In this document: piece by piece, positions 33,875 through 44,962 of the stretch
Numbering within the stretch: position 1 is the first letter of the stretch
Layout: every line of letters begins with the position of its first letter
Assembly (NCBI GenBank): GCA_033398695.1
Contig: CM065817.1
Location: forward strand, 64,220,001 to 64,284,000
Direction of reading: 5' to 3'
Length of the DNA stretch: 64,000 bases
DNA from: Orobanche coerulescens
Taxonomy: Eukaryota > Streptophyta > Magnoliopsida > Lamiales > Orobanchaceae
The notes under the pieces: model-generated
The model's database searches: none
What the model was told of the DNA's origin: nothing
The model's input: the letters and a program-made list of their open reading frames with translations, nothing else
Made by a program: the position numbers and the translations under genes

Positions 33875-36614
33875 TGTAATACCCGAGATTTTTGTTTCCG
33901 GTTATTTTTGAATTATTGTCGGTTGTGCCGGTTATTTTGCTCTGTTGTCGATTACTTGAGTTTTCCCTTATGTTGGGTACGGCATGATGTACCGTGTTGT
34001 GGTGTTCGTCAGGTACGACTTATCATTGCGTAAGTCGAGCTAATAGTATGTCGCGCTTTGTTATTTGTTTGTTTTCGATTTGGATCATTGGTGTTGTCCG
34101 TTAGTGTTTCGTTGCATGTTGAATAATCATTATTTTGTCGAGGAGTATCATTGTTGTGCATTTGGTCGACTTTGTAAGATCACCACCGGCACTTATTAAG
34201 TCTAAAAATTCTTAAACTTTACAATGTGATAGATCATCAAATTAGCTTTCCAATGGTTCAAACGGCGAGTCAATCGGAGTCCGGACGAAGGAGTTATGGC
34301 CGAAATACCAAAGACTACACAGTCCATAATTAGCACACGCTAAACACATTTATTAGCGCGCGCTAACGAAGTCTGGCAGAGGGTTCTGGACTGCATTTTG
34401 CAGCCGATAGCGCACGCTACCCATACCTTAGTGTGCGCTAACTGTTGACAGTATAAATAGGACTGCAGAGGTCAACTTTCGTCATTTTTCATTTCACTTC
34501 TTCCCCTCCGGCGACCCAGGCAATTCCAGGCGTGAGAAGGTGGAGATCTCGGCCAGATATCATTAGATATCAACTCCTTTCAACTCCTAACATGGATTTA
34601 TCAACCTTCCTTCATCTTCCACCGTCGGATTCGAGGTAAAATCCCTTAGAACCTTGGTTTTGGGAATTTTGGGGTTTTTTCCTTGATCTCTTGAGTTCAC
34701 CCGGAAATGATAAATTGATTGCGTAGTTCTTGTTGTTTTGGTTGTACCCTACGGATTAGAAACTCGTTTATTGATTTCATTCCACCCGGAACATGATTTT
34801 GATTTCCTTGGGAAACCCTTGAACCCTTGTTGTTTCTTAGTGTCGATTGGGATTTCGTTTAGTATTGTTGATTCGTAGCGGTGTTATTCTCGTAGTGATG
34901 GTGTTGTTATTGATTTTTTGCGAAGGTGGTCGGTTTTCGGGGCTGTTTCGGCCGAGCCGCGTTCGTCAGAGTATTCACAATTGATTTCGAGGCAAGTATC
35001 TTGCCCATACATTACGTGTTTTGTGAATATAATGATTGAAAATTGACAATATGTGCTAAATGAATATTTACAACCTTTTCTTAAAAGAATCGGTATATTT
35101 ACAATCATAGTTTTCTTAAAGGATGACTCTTGTGTTCGGGACTTAATGTGCTTATTGACTATGTGTGTTAGTTTTGAGTATAGGATCTCCCTACTTTCGG
35201 GTGATGCCAATATGTGTGAATATGTCGTCGGTAATTTATGGTTAAATCCTCTTTTTATGAATTGTGTGTGGAGTCATGTGGTTATCGGTAGATATATGAG
35301 TTGTGTGATATTGGTTGTTGTCATTCGGTGTTGATAAGATAAGTGTGTTTCTTTGTGGATAGTATTAATTCTGGGTCGTGAGTATGTGTTGGATAACATG
35401 GCCATTTTAGCAAAATACCTCGACTATATATATATATTGTGATTGACTCTTGAGGATTTTGGTTTTTGAAATGTGAATTGATAAGAGTTGTATGGTTGTT
35501 CTCGGGTACTCTCACTCGGGGATTGACTCGACGGGGTCACACGGGGACCTGGTGGCTTAGCGGCTGGACCGGGTCGCGAGGGTTACTTCGAGTGGGCATT
35601 CTCACCTAGGGATTGCTCGACGGGGCACACAGGGACTTGGTGGCTTGTGGGCCGGACCGGGTCACGAGAATTTCCAGAATATTTCTACTGATGCTTAATT
35701 GTGATATGTCCGGAGTATCACAATGATTGGCGCCCAGGGTCGAGAGATATTATATATATCGAGTCTTGGTGTTTGGCTAAAATGGCATAAAAATAATGTG
35801 TTATGTGTAATGTGTTGTTGGAAGTGAATTGAAGTTGATGATCGGGTCGTGGACCCCGTGTTTTGTGACTGGAATGATCGGGTCGTGGACCCTGTGTTTT
35901 GTGACTGGAATGAATTGGGTTGTGAACCCCGTGTTTTGTTAACGGATTTGTATTTTTGGAAAATAAACTTTCGGGCGGTGACCCTAAGTGGCTTTTGTAG
36001 AATTAAGAACTTTTCAATCACAAATATTTTCAAAACTCCCGAGATTTGGAAGTGTCTGCAAGGTGCTTACTTGTTTCGTTTTACTTTCAAGATATGAACT
36101 ATTTTTAATCAAACAAAATATCTCGGGAAGTCTTTTGTTGTATTCTCGGAATGTGTTATGTATGGCTCGTATTTGCACTTTATACTTGTACTAGCAAAAC
36201 AGTGGAGTTTTGCTAACCCCCGAGTATTCGGGGGTGAATGTCTGTTTTTGCATCCAGGTACATGCAGGTTTGGGAGCAAAACACAGGATCGGTGTGAAGG
36301 ATGATGGTAGGCGAATGATACTAATCACATGAAGGCCAGTTTTGGATGCAGTTAGTCGGAGTTCGTGTATGGTCCTTTTCGCTGTCGTATTTTTGTTTGT
36401 GAGTGTATTTTACCCTTGCATGGGTATGAGTCGAGATAGAAATGTGCATTTTGATTTGTATGTTTGTGACGAAAGACCAAGTTAGTATGTTGATTTGGTA
36501 TTTTATCACGTCGGTATGTAATGAGTTGTGTTGTTTGGATGTCTAGCCTGGTGGATCCTCATGGAGAGGGTCTGCGGCGTGTAATATCCCCGATTTGATT
36601 CTGGGGGTGTTACA
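33875..36614 (+). repeat. E6 LTR3 (2740 bp)
   Basis: TGTAATACCCGAGATT to GGGGGTGTTACA, then GGTTC. TATA 34452-34460 after palindromes 34331-34442; the (TA)n run is the shortest of the three (about 35425-35437); double hairpin 36191-36238. Confidence 0.9.
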
Positions 36615-36619
36615 GGTTC

Positions 36620-36667
36620 ATCCCCAAATCTCACCGTACTGAGAGAGGTCTTTCTCCGATACCATTC
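36620..36667 (-). other. E4 internal 2, last part with PBS
   Basis: Completes internal 2 after E6. Reverse-complement PBS (TCTCCGATACCA) at 36653-36664. Confidence 0.75.
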
Positions 36668-38226
36668 TGTAACGCCCTGGCTTTCTTAATTAAAAAGAAC
36701 GTTACACGGCTCAATTTTTTCCTTAAAATTTTTAAATAAATTCAGAGTATTTGCGGAAGTATTTTAGTCAGTAAATCTTCAATAAAACTTGTTTATTCAA
36801 ACATCAGTAAAGTTTTACAAAAACATGGGAAATCACATATTCGGACATAGTCCGTTGAAATTATATTCATTGAAGAACATCAAGTGTTTCGTAAAAATAA
36901 TAACAATTACGGCGACAACATCTTTTATTCTTTAGAATTTCATCATGTTGGGAGTATGTATTCGTCTTCTGCTTGTCCCGTTCATCGATTCCTTAGCCTA
37001 AAAAACATAAACGACGAGGTGTGAGTACGTGAGCATACTCAGTGAGATTAAACCCTTATAAATCGTCAAAATCATGTCGTGTAATGCACATAAAACATTC
37101 TTATCTGTGTGAGACTCGTCTCGGCTTTCTTTCATTCTTTCGACCCCTCACGGGTCGTCATGTTACACGACACAACGATGACCGTAACATATTAAAACAG
37201 TATAACCTCACCTCGTTTGCTGAAATCTTGAAATATCTTCCTTTGAATTTGGCTCGGTTGTCCTTCTTGGATCCCGGATACGCTTCTCCTAGCACTTGAA
37301 AATACTTTTTCATATTTCCAGTCATAAATTCTTGATGTAAAATCTGAAATCTCTTTGAGGACTTTTATCAAACACCTTTGAAAAACTGTCAGATTTGAGC
37401 TATCTATTTGATCGGGATTTTTGAGTCCCCTTTATTTTTGTAATAGAAATATGTTACGGGCGTTTTAAAGTAGAGGTTCATAGGTTCAAAATGATATATT
37501 ATATGTACAAAAATACGTCCGGTAACATGTATAAATAGGGGCTCAAATTCGGTTGAAAATCAACCTTACCCGGACAGCTGGAAGCATTATCCGGACAGCT
37601 GGAAGCCTTATCCGGACAGCTGGCCGAGAAGCTTCTGTCGGTCGTGACCGACCTTATCGAGACAGTGGCGAGAAGCTTCGTCGGTCGCGACCGACCTTAT
37701 CCGACACTGACCGAGAAGCTTGTCGGTCGTGACCGACCTTATCCGGACAAATTTGGGACGGCCTTATCGGATAGTGGTCGAGAAGCTTCATCGGCGTGGC
37801 CGGCGGTGTCGATAGGCATGTCCGTGATGGCCGTGGATGTCGGTCAAATTAGCTCAGCCTGTTCGACCCCTTCCTGATGTCCAAATTCGATTTTCCGACC
37901 TGTTCCGGACTCGTTGGAGTTAAATCTTCGATATGCTCGGAACGGATTTTCGATAATATTAAAATAATAATTTAATATTATTTTTGAAATATAAGTGTTC
38001 TGTAATGAAATTTTATCGTATCAAAATCGTCGGAACTTTTCGAAATCACTTTCATAAATTCTAAAAATGATCCTTATAATTCATTTTGAAATCTTTTCCT
38101 TTTAAGTCCTTCATTTTATGCTAGGAACGTATCGGTCCAAGTATCAGACAACCTATAAATATTAAAATCAAAATCCATGATCGTAAGCAAAATAAATAGT
38201 ATTTAAATAAGTATTGGGGCGTTACA
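36668..38226 (-). repeat. E4 LTR C (1559 bp)
   Basis: TGTAACGCCCTGGC to GGGGCGTTACA on the plus strand. The GC-rich block (37565-37870) carries many small indels relative to LTR B, while flanking sequence is nearly identical. Confidence 0.85.
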
Positions 38227-38946
38227 ATCCTCCCCCCTTTAAAAAATCTCGTCCTCGAAATTGAGCTTCGTAAAGAACTTTGAAAATCTATATCAAACCT
38301 TGTATGAGTATTTTCATCAATAACTTTAAAAATATCGTGCCAGCAAAAACATCACTTTGAAACCTTTCTTTGAAATCATATTTTGTTCCTTTAGGATAAT
38401 ATTTAAACTTTCACATATCTTTTGCCGACACAATCATTCTATACTCATACCGAAATTTTAAGTCTTCATAAATGAGTGAATGCTTGAAAACATTACCTCG
38501 GAGTCGAAGTTGGGCAGCAGCGATGAACCACATATTCTCTCGAAAATATAATCATGCCGTAATTATTCGTTATACTTTTAAAAATAAGAAAGTTTTGAAA
38601 TATCTTGTTTTGTATAAGTAAATCTTTTTTTTTAAACCTCCTTAACTGTATAGTCCCATACCTATACAGTCTTGGAATACCTCTCGTTCTGGTGAGAATT
38701 CGGTTCAGTCATGTCCCCCTCCGCCTAGAAGCCTTGTAAGGAGCCGCTCATTTTCCGTGCCCTTTTTCTTATTGCACCGGCGATCACTCCCCTTTCTCGG
38801 AGCCGCTCATTGTTCGTGCCCTTTTCTATTGCACAGGCGATCACTCCCCGCCCTCGTCGGCCCCAAGTGTCACATGTTCACCAGCTTCCGCTTGGTTCAT
38901 CCCCAAATCTCACCGTACTGAGAGAGGACTTGCTCTGATACCATTC
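38227..38946 (-). other. E4 internal 3 (720 bp), uninterrupted
   Basis: The only intact E4 internal: PPT (38227-38240), ~58-bp tandem pair (about 38738-38860), reverse-complement PBS GCTCTGATACCA (38932-38943). No coding sequence on either strand. Confidence 0.85.
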
Positions 38947-39486
38947 TGTAACACCCTGGCTTTCTTAATTAAAAAGAACGTTACACGGCTCAAATTTTTC
39001 CTTAAAATTTTTATATAAATTTGGAGTATTTGCGGAGGTATTTTAGTCAGTAGATATTCAATAAAACTCGTTTATTCAAACATTAGTACAGTTTTACAAA
39101 AACATGGGAAATCACATATTCGGACATAGTCCGTTGAAATTATATTCGTTGAAGAACATCAAGTGTTTCGTAAAAATAATAACAATTATGGCGACAACAT
39201 CTTTAATTCTTTAGAATTTCATCATGTTGGGAGTATGTATTCATCTTCTGCTTGTCCCGTTCGTCGATTTACTTAGCCTGAAAAACATAAACGACGAGGT
39301 GTGAGTACACGAGCATACTCAGTGAGATTAAACCCTTATAAATCGTCAAAATCATGTTGTGTAATGCACATAAAACATTCTTATCTGTGTGAGACTCGTC
39401 TCGGATTTCTTTCATTCTTTCGACCCCTCACGAGTCGTCATGTTACACGACACAACGATGACCATAACATATTAAAATAGTATAAC
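38947..39486 (-). repeat. E4 LTR D, first part
   Basis: TGTAACACCCTGGC start; cut by E3b at 39487. Last five bases ATAAC pair with AGAAC (43992-43996) as an imperfect target duplication. The LTR resumes at 43997. Confidence 0.8.
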
Positions 39487-40615
39487 TGTTGTTGCCCAAA
39501 ATATTTATCCGAAGATTAAATACTGCTGGAAGACGGACAACAAACAAAAATTTGCAGGAGAACTTCCGAGAGGATATGAATAAACATAAGATTTGCCGGG
39601 TTTGTTAGGCCCGGGCTTGAATGCTCTCACGAGATGTTATTAATACAAATATTCGTGGATACAAGTATTAATGTGAGAAATATAGATACAATGAGTGTAA
39701 AAAGACTCTGTTAATCCGGCTCTTAAGCGAAGCTCGGTGTTCTTCGTCCCTGCCGATCGTCTGCTTGATGAGAGAGGCCGAGAGAAGTAAGTACTGAAAC
39801 ATAGCTGTTGCCAAGAGTTGGAGAAAGCCAAGTGCTGTGTGTTGATTCTATAATATATACTGAAATCGCGATAATGCAGAGAGTTGTCCGAGTGCAGGGA
39901 GCCTGCTATATATAGGGGCAGCGGATCCTTGTCTTCTGGCGAGCGATTGCCTTCCGGCCATTATAATAATGGGGCGATCATCCGCCGGCCAATATTATAA
40001 TGGGGCGATCACACGGGCTGTCGGCCTAAAGTCCAAGGTAGATGCTGGCAGCCAGCTGTGTGGTCCAATGAGGAGCCAGCACGCGTCCGGGGTCACTGTC
40101 ACATGCGGTCGTACTGACAACTTTCGGCGGGCCTGTCGGCTGGTGGACAGATGCTGACAGGCTATGGTCAATGATCCGTGAATTGCGGATCTTGTCTCAG
40201 CTCTGCACGTGGTGTCTGTCCTGAGGCTCGGCCTTTGCCGACTGGATGGCCATCGGCTCTGATCGGCATGAGGCGGTCGTCTCTAGCTGGTCACCGAGGT
40301 CGGCATCGGCCAGTCGCTGAAGGTCGACATCGGTCGGTCACCAAGGGTCGGTCGGCAAGTGTGAGAGATGATCGTCCGCTAGTCGGTTGTCAGGAGTCGG
40401 TCGCCAAGTACCGAGAGACGATCGTATTCGATGTCGATCGCTCGGCACCGGGACTTGTCCTGGGACCTTCGGCTGGCCGATTTATCTTGCCTGCGGGGCT
40501 AAGGCTAGGTCGCCTGGTCGCTGGTCGGCAGTTCTGCCTCGGCCGCTCGGTAGTGGCTAGGTCGCCCGATCTCTGAGGCGATCGCCGGTCGGAGAGTATA
40601 ATTCTCGACACAGCA
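39487..40615 (-). repeat. E3b 3' LTR (1129 bp)
   Basis: Plus strand TGTTGTTGCCC to CTCGACACAGCA. TATATATAG on the minus strand (39906-39915), with CCATTATAATAATGGGGCGATC-like palindromes just upstream of it (about 39958-40012). Confidence 0.85.
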
Positions 40616-41505
40616 ATTGCCCCCCAGCTTGCTCCGATGTTGAAGACACGGGGCGAGGTGGTTCTTGCTGGCGATCGTGTAAGATGAGGACGGGCGATCT
40701 TGTTGAGCTGACTTTGGATTCGGACTTGGGCTATCATGGTCGATTGGCTAACTATCTTTCGGTCTTGTACCTGCAAAAAACAATATTGGCGATCCCTCAT
40801 AGAAACTTGGTTGTTTCGTCGCTGAGGAACCGTGCACAGTTGCGGAGTTCGATGGACCGACTCCATGATCGTGTCTTGGTGTGCGAAGACATTGAGTGTC
40901 TCGTGACTCACTTTATTATGAGGGTCCTCTGTTAGGCTGCGCCTCGCCTCGTATTTAAACGAAGGGCGTGCGGTCTTGGTCTAGAGGAGTCCTTGCGCGG
41001 GGCAGCGTCGGATGAATCAACTCCACCTCCGCGGCTTGTTAGCTCTGCTTGCACCTCGGCCCGCCATGGAGATGGCGAACCTCGACAGTGTACGTTGAGA
41101 CGAGGGTTGTGGCACGTGTCACATTGTCTGGGTTCACCATGTTAGATGATGATCCTTTGAGGGCGCGTGATCGTGTCCACTGATTAATTTTGGAGGGCCC
41201 TCAGACTACGCCGGCCTCGTATATAAACGAAGGGCGGGCGATCTCGGCCAAAGCAGCCGGTTCCATCGACTACCAGGACCATGGCTTTATGATGTGCTGT
41301 GGAGGCAATCTGATGTCTTAGTCCATCATGTTAGATGCTGGACTGTAGATGGCGATCGTGTCCTCCGGGTTGCCGATGATGTAGCGTGATGATCGGCGAT
41401 CGAGATGGAAAACTGGTGATCGTCGCTCGGCTGCCGATCGCATTATTCATAGGTTGATAACGGCTATCGGGCGGGAGATCGTCGTTCGGGCGCCGATCGC
41501 GCTGC
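40616..41505 (-). other. E3b region between gag and 3' LTR
   Basis: GC-rich, no sustained domain. Ends in the PPT (reverse complement of ATTGCCCCCCAGC, 40616-40628). Corresponds to the internal piece kept in E3a. Confidence 0.6.
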
Positions 41506-42735
41506 TCATAGGCTGAGGAGAAACCTTTGTCTTGCCAGAAAGTCTGCGGCTCTCGCTCGGAAGGCTGCGTAGGTCGCTGGTTGGTTCTTCGTCAGATGCC
41601 TGAACATCGGCGAAAGACCATGGAATCCTCCTAGGACCGCGTAGAGGGCGACCTCATTGCTTACGGGCTCGCCGTTGAGGATGATCACATCTACCCGGTC
41701 GATGTAGTCCGAGTCGGACTCTTCTTCTCCCTGCTTGATTTGCATCATGCGAAGGGGACCTTCTGGTCGAGCGACCCTGGTGGCGAAGTACTCCGTGAAG
41801 ACGTACGCCAGCTGGTTAAAGGAGCCAATGGACCGAGGTGGCAATGAGGTGTACCACCGGTAGGCGAGGTCATCCAGCGTCATAGGGAACATTCGGCACC
41901 TGGTCGCGTCTGATGCCCCACACCCGGTCATGTAGATGTTGAACTTGCTCAGGTGCATTTGGGGGTCTGATCTCCCCTCGTACAAAGGTGTTTGCGGAGG
42001 AGCGATCTTGTGCTGCACAGGGGCGAGCTCGATGTCGATCGCGAGCGGCTCGCTTGGCTCGGCGATCGTCTTCTTGGTGCCTGCCCTGGATTCCAGGAGC
42101 GCCTTCATGTCGTCGAGCTGACGTTGTATTGCAGCCATCACCGTGGCTCAGTCGCTTGCTGATCGGCTTTGGGAGCGGGAGCCGAGGCGATCGTGTACCG
42201 ATCTCCGGACTCCGCTGCTGCCGACCTCGGCTATTTGGCGAGGGGGAGCCGGACGGCTGGGCTGCCTTCTCGGAGTCGGGTAGGCCGAGCTCCTGGTGAC
42301 GGACTCAAACTCCGTCGTCTCGTAGCTGGGGCCGGACTGCCCCGGTCGCCAAGACGGATCACTGCCCAGGCGATCGAAGACAGAGGTGCCCCGGCTGGAG
42401 AGCGCCTCTTCTTGCGGACGAGAGCCTCCTGGCGATCGCTCGGCCAGTAACGCCTTGAGTTTCCGCTTGGACTTCCGGCGGACGGCCGAGGGGGTGATAG
42501 CGGGAGGCGCGTCGAGAGCACTCCGTCGCTCTTGTAGGACGGCTATGGCTTCTTCGATCTGTTCCTTGGTTTGGAACCGATTGAGCGAGAGGCTTGGGCC
42601 GCCGTCCAGGGACGGGATCGAGCATCTCTGACCGCGGAGGCTACCTTCCACCATCGGCTGTGGCTCGGACTGGGACGGAACGAGGCGTGTGGCCGGCTGG
42701 CCAGCGGATTTCTTCGACGCGGAGGAGGAAGACAT
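41506..42735 (-). pseudogene. E3b gag (Retrotrans_gag type), one in-frame stop
   Basis: Likely start at 42735 (MSSSSASKKSAG); an ATG 39 bp further upstream at 42774 is also open. Residues 1-195 are Ser/Pro/Arg-rich, with VFDRLG and HDRLG repeats typical of Tat-branch gag N-termini. A single TGA at 42150-42148 interrupts the frame and an ATG follows at 42141, so two peptides could still be made. The second half is a classic capsid domain: DLAYRWYTSLPPRSIGSF, a conserved KQGEEES segment and YIDRVDVIILNG. Translation ends at 41506 after RQRFLLSL without a zinc knuckle, shorter than full Tat gag. GC content is much higher than in its surroundings. The product would assemble particles; no enzyme domain is present. 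Confidence 0.8.
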
Positions 42736-42864
42736 GATTTCTGAAAGATTTCTTTGAAGCGCAGTGAGTGTCACTTCAAGTATATGCCCCGAGAACAGTG
42801 AGTGTTCTTCGGGACGGTAGGAATGAAAATTTGAGGGTTATATGCCCCTTCTTCTAGTGCCAAT

Positions 42865-43991
42865 TGTTGTTGCCCAAAATATTTATCCGAAGATTAAATA
42901 CTGCTGGAAGACGGACAACAAACAACAATTTGCGGGAGCACCTCCGAGAGGATATGAATAAACATAAGATTTGCCGGGTTTGTTAGGCTCGGGCTTGAAT
43001 GCTCTCGCGAGATGTTATTAATACAAATAATCGTGGATACAAGTATTAATGTGAGAAATCTAGATACAATGAGTGTAAAAAGACTGTTAATCCGGCTCTT
43101 GAGCGAAGCTCGGTGTTCTTCGTCCCTGCTGATCGTCTGCTTGATGAGAGAGGCCGAGAGAAGTAACTACCGAAAGATAGCTATTGCCAAGAGTTGGAGA
43201 AAGCCAAGTGCTGGGTGTTGATTCTGTAATATATACTGAAATCGCGATAATGCAGAGAGTTGGCCGAGTGCAGGGAGCCTGCTATATATAGGGGCAGCGG
43301 ATCCTTGTCTTCTGGCGGGCGATCGCCTTCCGGCCATTATAATAATGGGGCGATCGTCCTCCGGCCAATATTATAATGGGGCGATCACACGGGTTGTCGG
43401 CCTAAAGTCCAAGGTAGATGCTGGCAGCCAGCTGTGCGGTCCAATGAAGAGCCAGCACGCATCCGGAGTCACTGTCACAGGCGGTCCTACTGACAACTTT
43501 CAGCGGGCCTGTCGGCTGGTGGACGGATGCTGACAGGCTGTGGTCAAAGATCCGTGAATTGCGGATCTTGTCTCAGCTCTGCACGTGGTGTCTGTCCTGA
43601 GGCTCGGCCTTTGCCGACTGGATGGCCATCGGCTCTGATCGGCATGAGGCGGTCGTCTCTAGCTGGTCACCGAGGTCGGCATCGGCCAGTCGCTGAAGGT
43701 CGACATCGGTCGGTCACCAAGGGTCGGTCGGCAAGTGTGAGAGATGATCGTTCGCTAGTCGGTCGTCAGGAGTCGGTCGCCAAGTACCGAGAGACGATCG
43801 TATTCGATGTCGATCGCTCGGCACCGGGACTTGTCCTGGGACCTTCGGCTGGCCGATTTATCTTGCCTGCGGGGCTAAGGCTAGGTCGCCTGGTCGCTGG
43901 TCGGCAGTTCTGCCTCGGCTGCTCGGTAGTGGCTAGGTCGCCCGATCTCTGAGGCGATCGCCGGTCGGAGAGTATAATTCTCGACATAACA
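42865..43991 (-). repeat. E3b 5' LTR (1127 bp)
   Basis: Plus strand TGTTGTTGCCC to CTCGACATAACA. Differs only slightly from the other LTR by eye, so the insertion is recent. Confidence 0.85.
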
Positions 43992-43996
43992 AGAAC

Positions 43997-44962
43997 CTCA
44001 CCTCGTTTGCTGAAATCTTGAAATATCTTCGTTTGAATTTGGCTCGGTTGTCCTTCTTGGATCCCGGATACGCTGCTCCTAACACTTGAAAATACTTTTT
44101 CATATTTCCGGCCATAAATTCTTGGTGTAAAATATGAAATCTCTTTGGGGACTTTTATCAAACACTTTTGAAAAACTGTCAGATTTGAGCTTTCTGTTTG
44201 ATCGGGATTTTTGTGGCTTTTATAATTTTTTGAAGTGAAATATGTTACAGGCGTTTTAAAGTAGAGGTTCACAGCTTCAAAATGATATATTATATGTACA
44301 AAAATACGTCCGGGAACATGTATAAATAGGGGCTCAAAATCGGTTGAAAATCAACCTTACCCGGACAGCTGGAAACATTATCCGGACAGCTGGCCGAGAA
44401 GCTTCTGTCGGTCGTGACCGACCTTGTCCGTCTGGTGGGCCGACCTTATCCGGATAGTGGTCGAAGCTTACGCCGGTCGTGGACCGACCTTATCCGACAG
44501 TGGGCTGACCTTATCCGAGTGTGGTCGAGAAGCTTCCGTCGTGGCCGTGGCGGTGTCGGTCGGCGTGTCAATGATGGCCGTGAGATGTCGGTCAAATTAA
44601 CTCGGCAGTTCGACCCCTTCCGATGTCCAAATTCGATTTTCCGACACATTAGGACTCGTCGGAGTTAAATCTTCGATATGCTCAGAACGGATTTTCGATA
44701 ATATTAAAATAATAATTTAGTATTATTTTTGCAATATAAGTGTTCTGTGATAAAAATTTTATCGTATCAATTCGTCGAAAATTTTCGAAATCACTTTCTT
44801 AAATTCTAAAATAATCCTTATAATTTATTTTGAAATCTTTTCCTTCATTTTATGCTAGGGAAGTATCGGTCCAAGTATCGGACAACCTGCAAATATTAAA
44901 AAATCAAAATCCATGATCGTTAGCAAAATAAATAGCATTTAAATAAGTATTGGGGCATTACA
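43997..44962 (-). repeat. E4 LTR D, second part
   Basis: Resumes CTCACCTCGTTTGCTG and ends GGGGCATTACA at 44962. GC-rich palindrome block at 44360-44600 differs by many small indels from LTRs B and C. On the minus strand this is the outermost 5' LTR; no PPT follows on its right. Confidence 0.8.

Larger units (their letters stand above)
22798..36614 (+). mobile_element. E6: three-LTR non-coding gypsy-type element (13.8 kb)
   Basis: Structure LTR1 (22798-25566), INT1 (25567-28444), LTR2 (28445-31204), INT2 (31205-33874), LTR3 (33875-36614), with one pair of target duplications GGTTC (22793-22797 and 36615-36619) outside the whole array. Each internal starts with TTTRTGGTATCGGAGC (PBS) and ends with a GGGACGAAACTT module and AGTAGGGTAGAA. 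LTR1 begins TATAATACCC, a mutated TGTAATACCC. Only a 67-codon frame in each internal looks element-derived. The post-PBS leader matches that of E7 almost exactly for about 40 bp, so E7-like elements are its probable relatives. Confidence 0.93.
39487..43991 (-). mobile_element. E3b: gag-only Tat-like gypsy element (4505 bp)
   Basis: Minus-strand element with LTRs of 1127 bp (42865-43991) and 1129 bp (39487-40615), flanked by ATAAC/AGAAC. Beside the 5' LTR the minus strand reads TTGGCACTAGAAGAAGGGGC, the presumed PBS; I cannot name its tRNA. Only gag is encoded (42735-41506); 40616-41505 is non-coding, GC-rich, with a GCCCTTCGTTTATATACG repeat. The PPT is the reverse complement of 40616-40630. 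It must have depended on another element for protease, RT and integrase. Confidence 0.88.
11412..44962 (-). mobile_element. E4: tandem array of a non-coding gypsy-type element (4 LTRs, 3 internals)
   Basis: On the minus strand the order is LTR D, PBS, INT3, PPT, LTR C, PBS, INT2, PPT, LTR B, PBS, INT1, PPT, LTR A (cut at 11412 by E3a). LTRs are about 1.5 kb, start TGTAACGCCCCAATAC and end GTTACA. Internals are 719-725 bp, begin with a PBS (TGGTATCGGAGC, or TGGTATCAGAGC at LTR D) and end with GAGGACGAAATTTTTTAAAG and a GGGGGGAGGAT purine tract, which is typical of the post-pol region of Tekay-type gypsy elements. None of the internals encodes a protein. Insertions E5, E6 and E3b interrupt it. 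The right end at 44962 abuts E7b LTR sequence. Confidence 0.85.

Noticed and set aside
40178..40576. 132-codon plus-strand frame in the E3b LTR, repeated at 43527
   Set aside because: Lies in the GC-rich LTR repeat block in both LTR copies, where stop codons are scarce; no domain.
41988..42450. Plus-strand open frames of 81-103 codons across the E3b gag
   Set aside because: Shadows of the GC-rich minus-strand gag, with Arg/Ser-rich composition and no domain.
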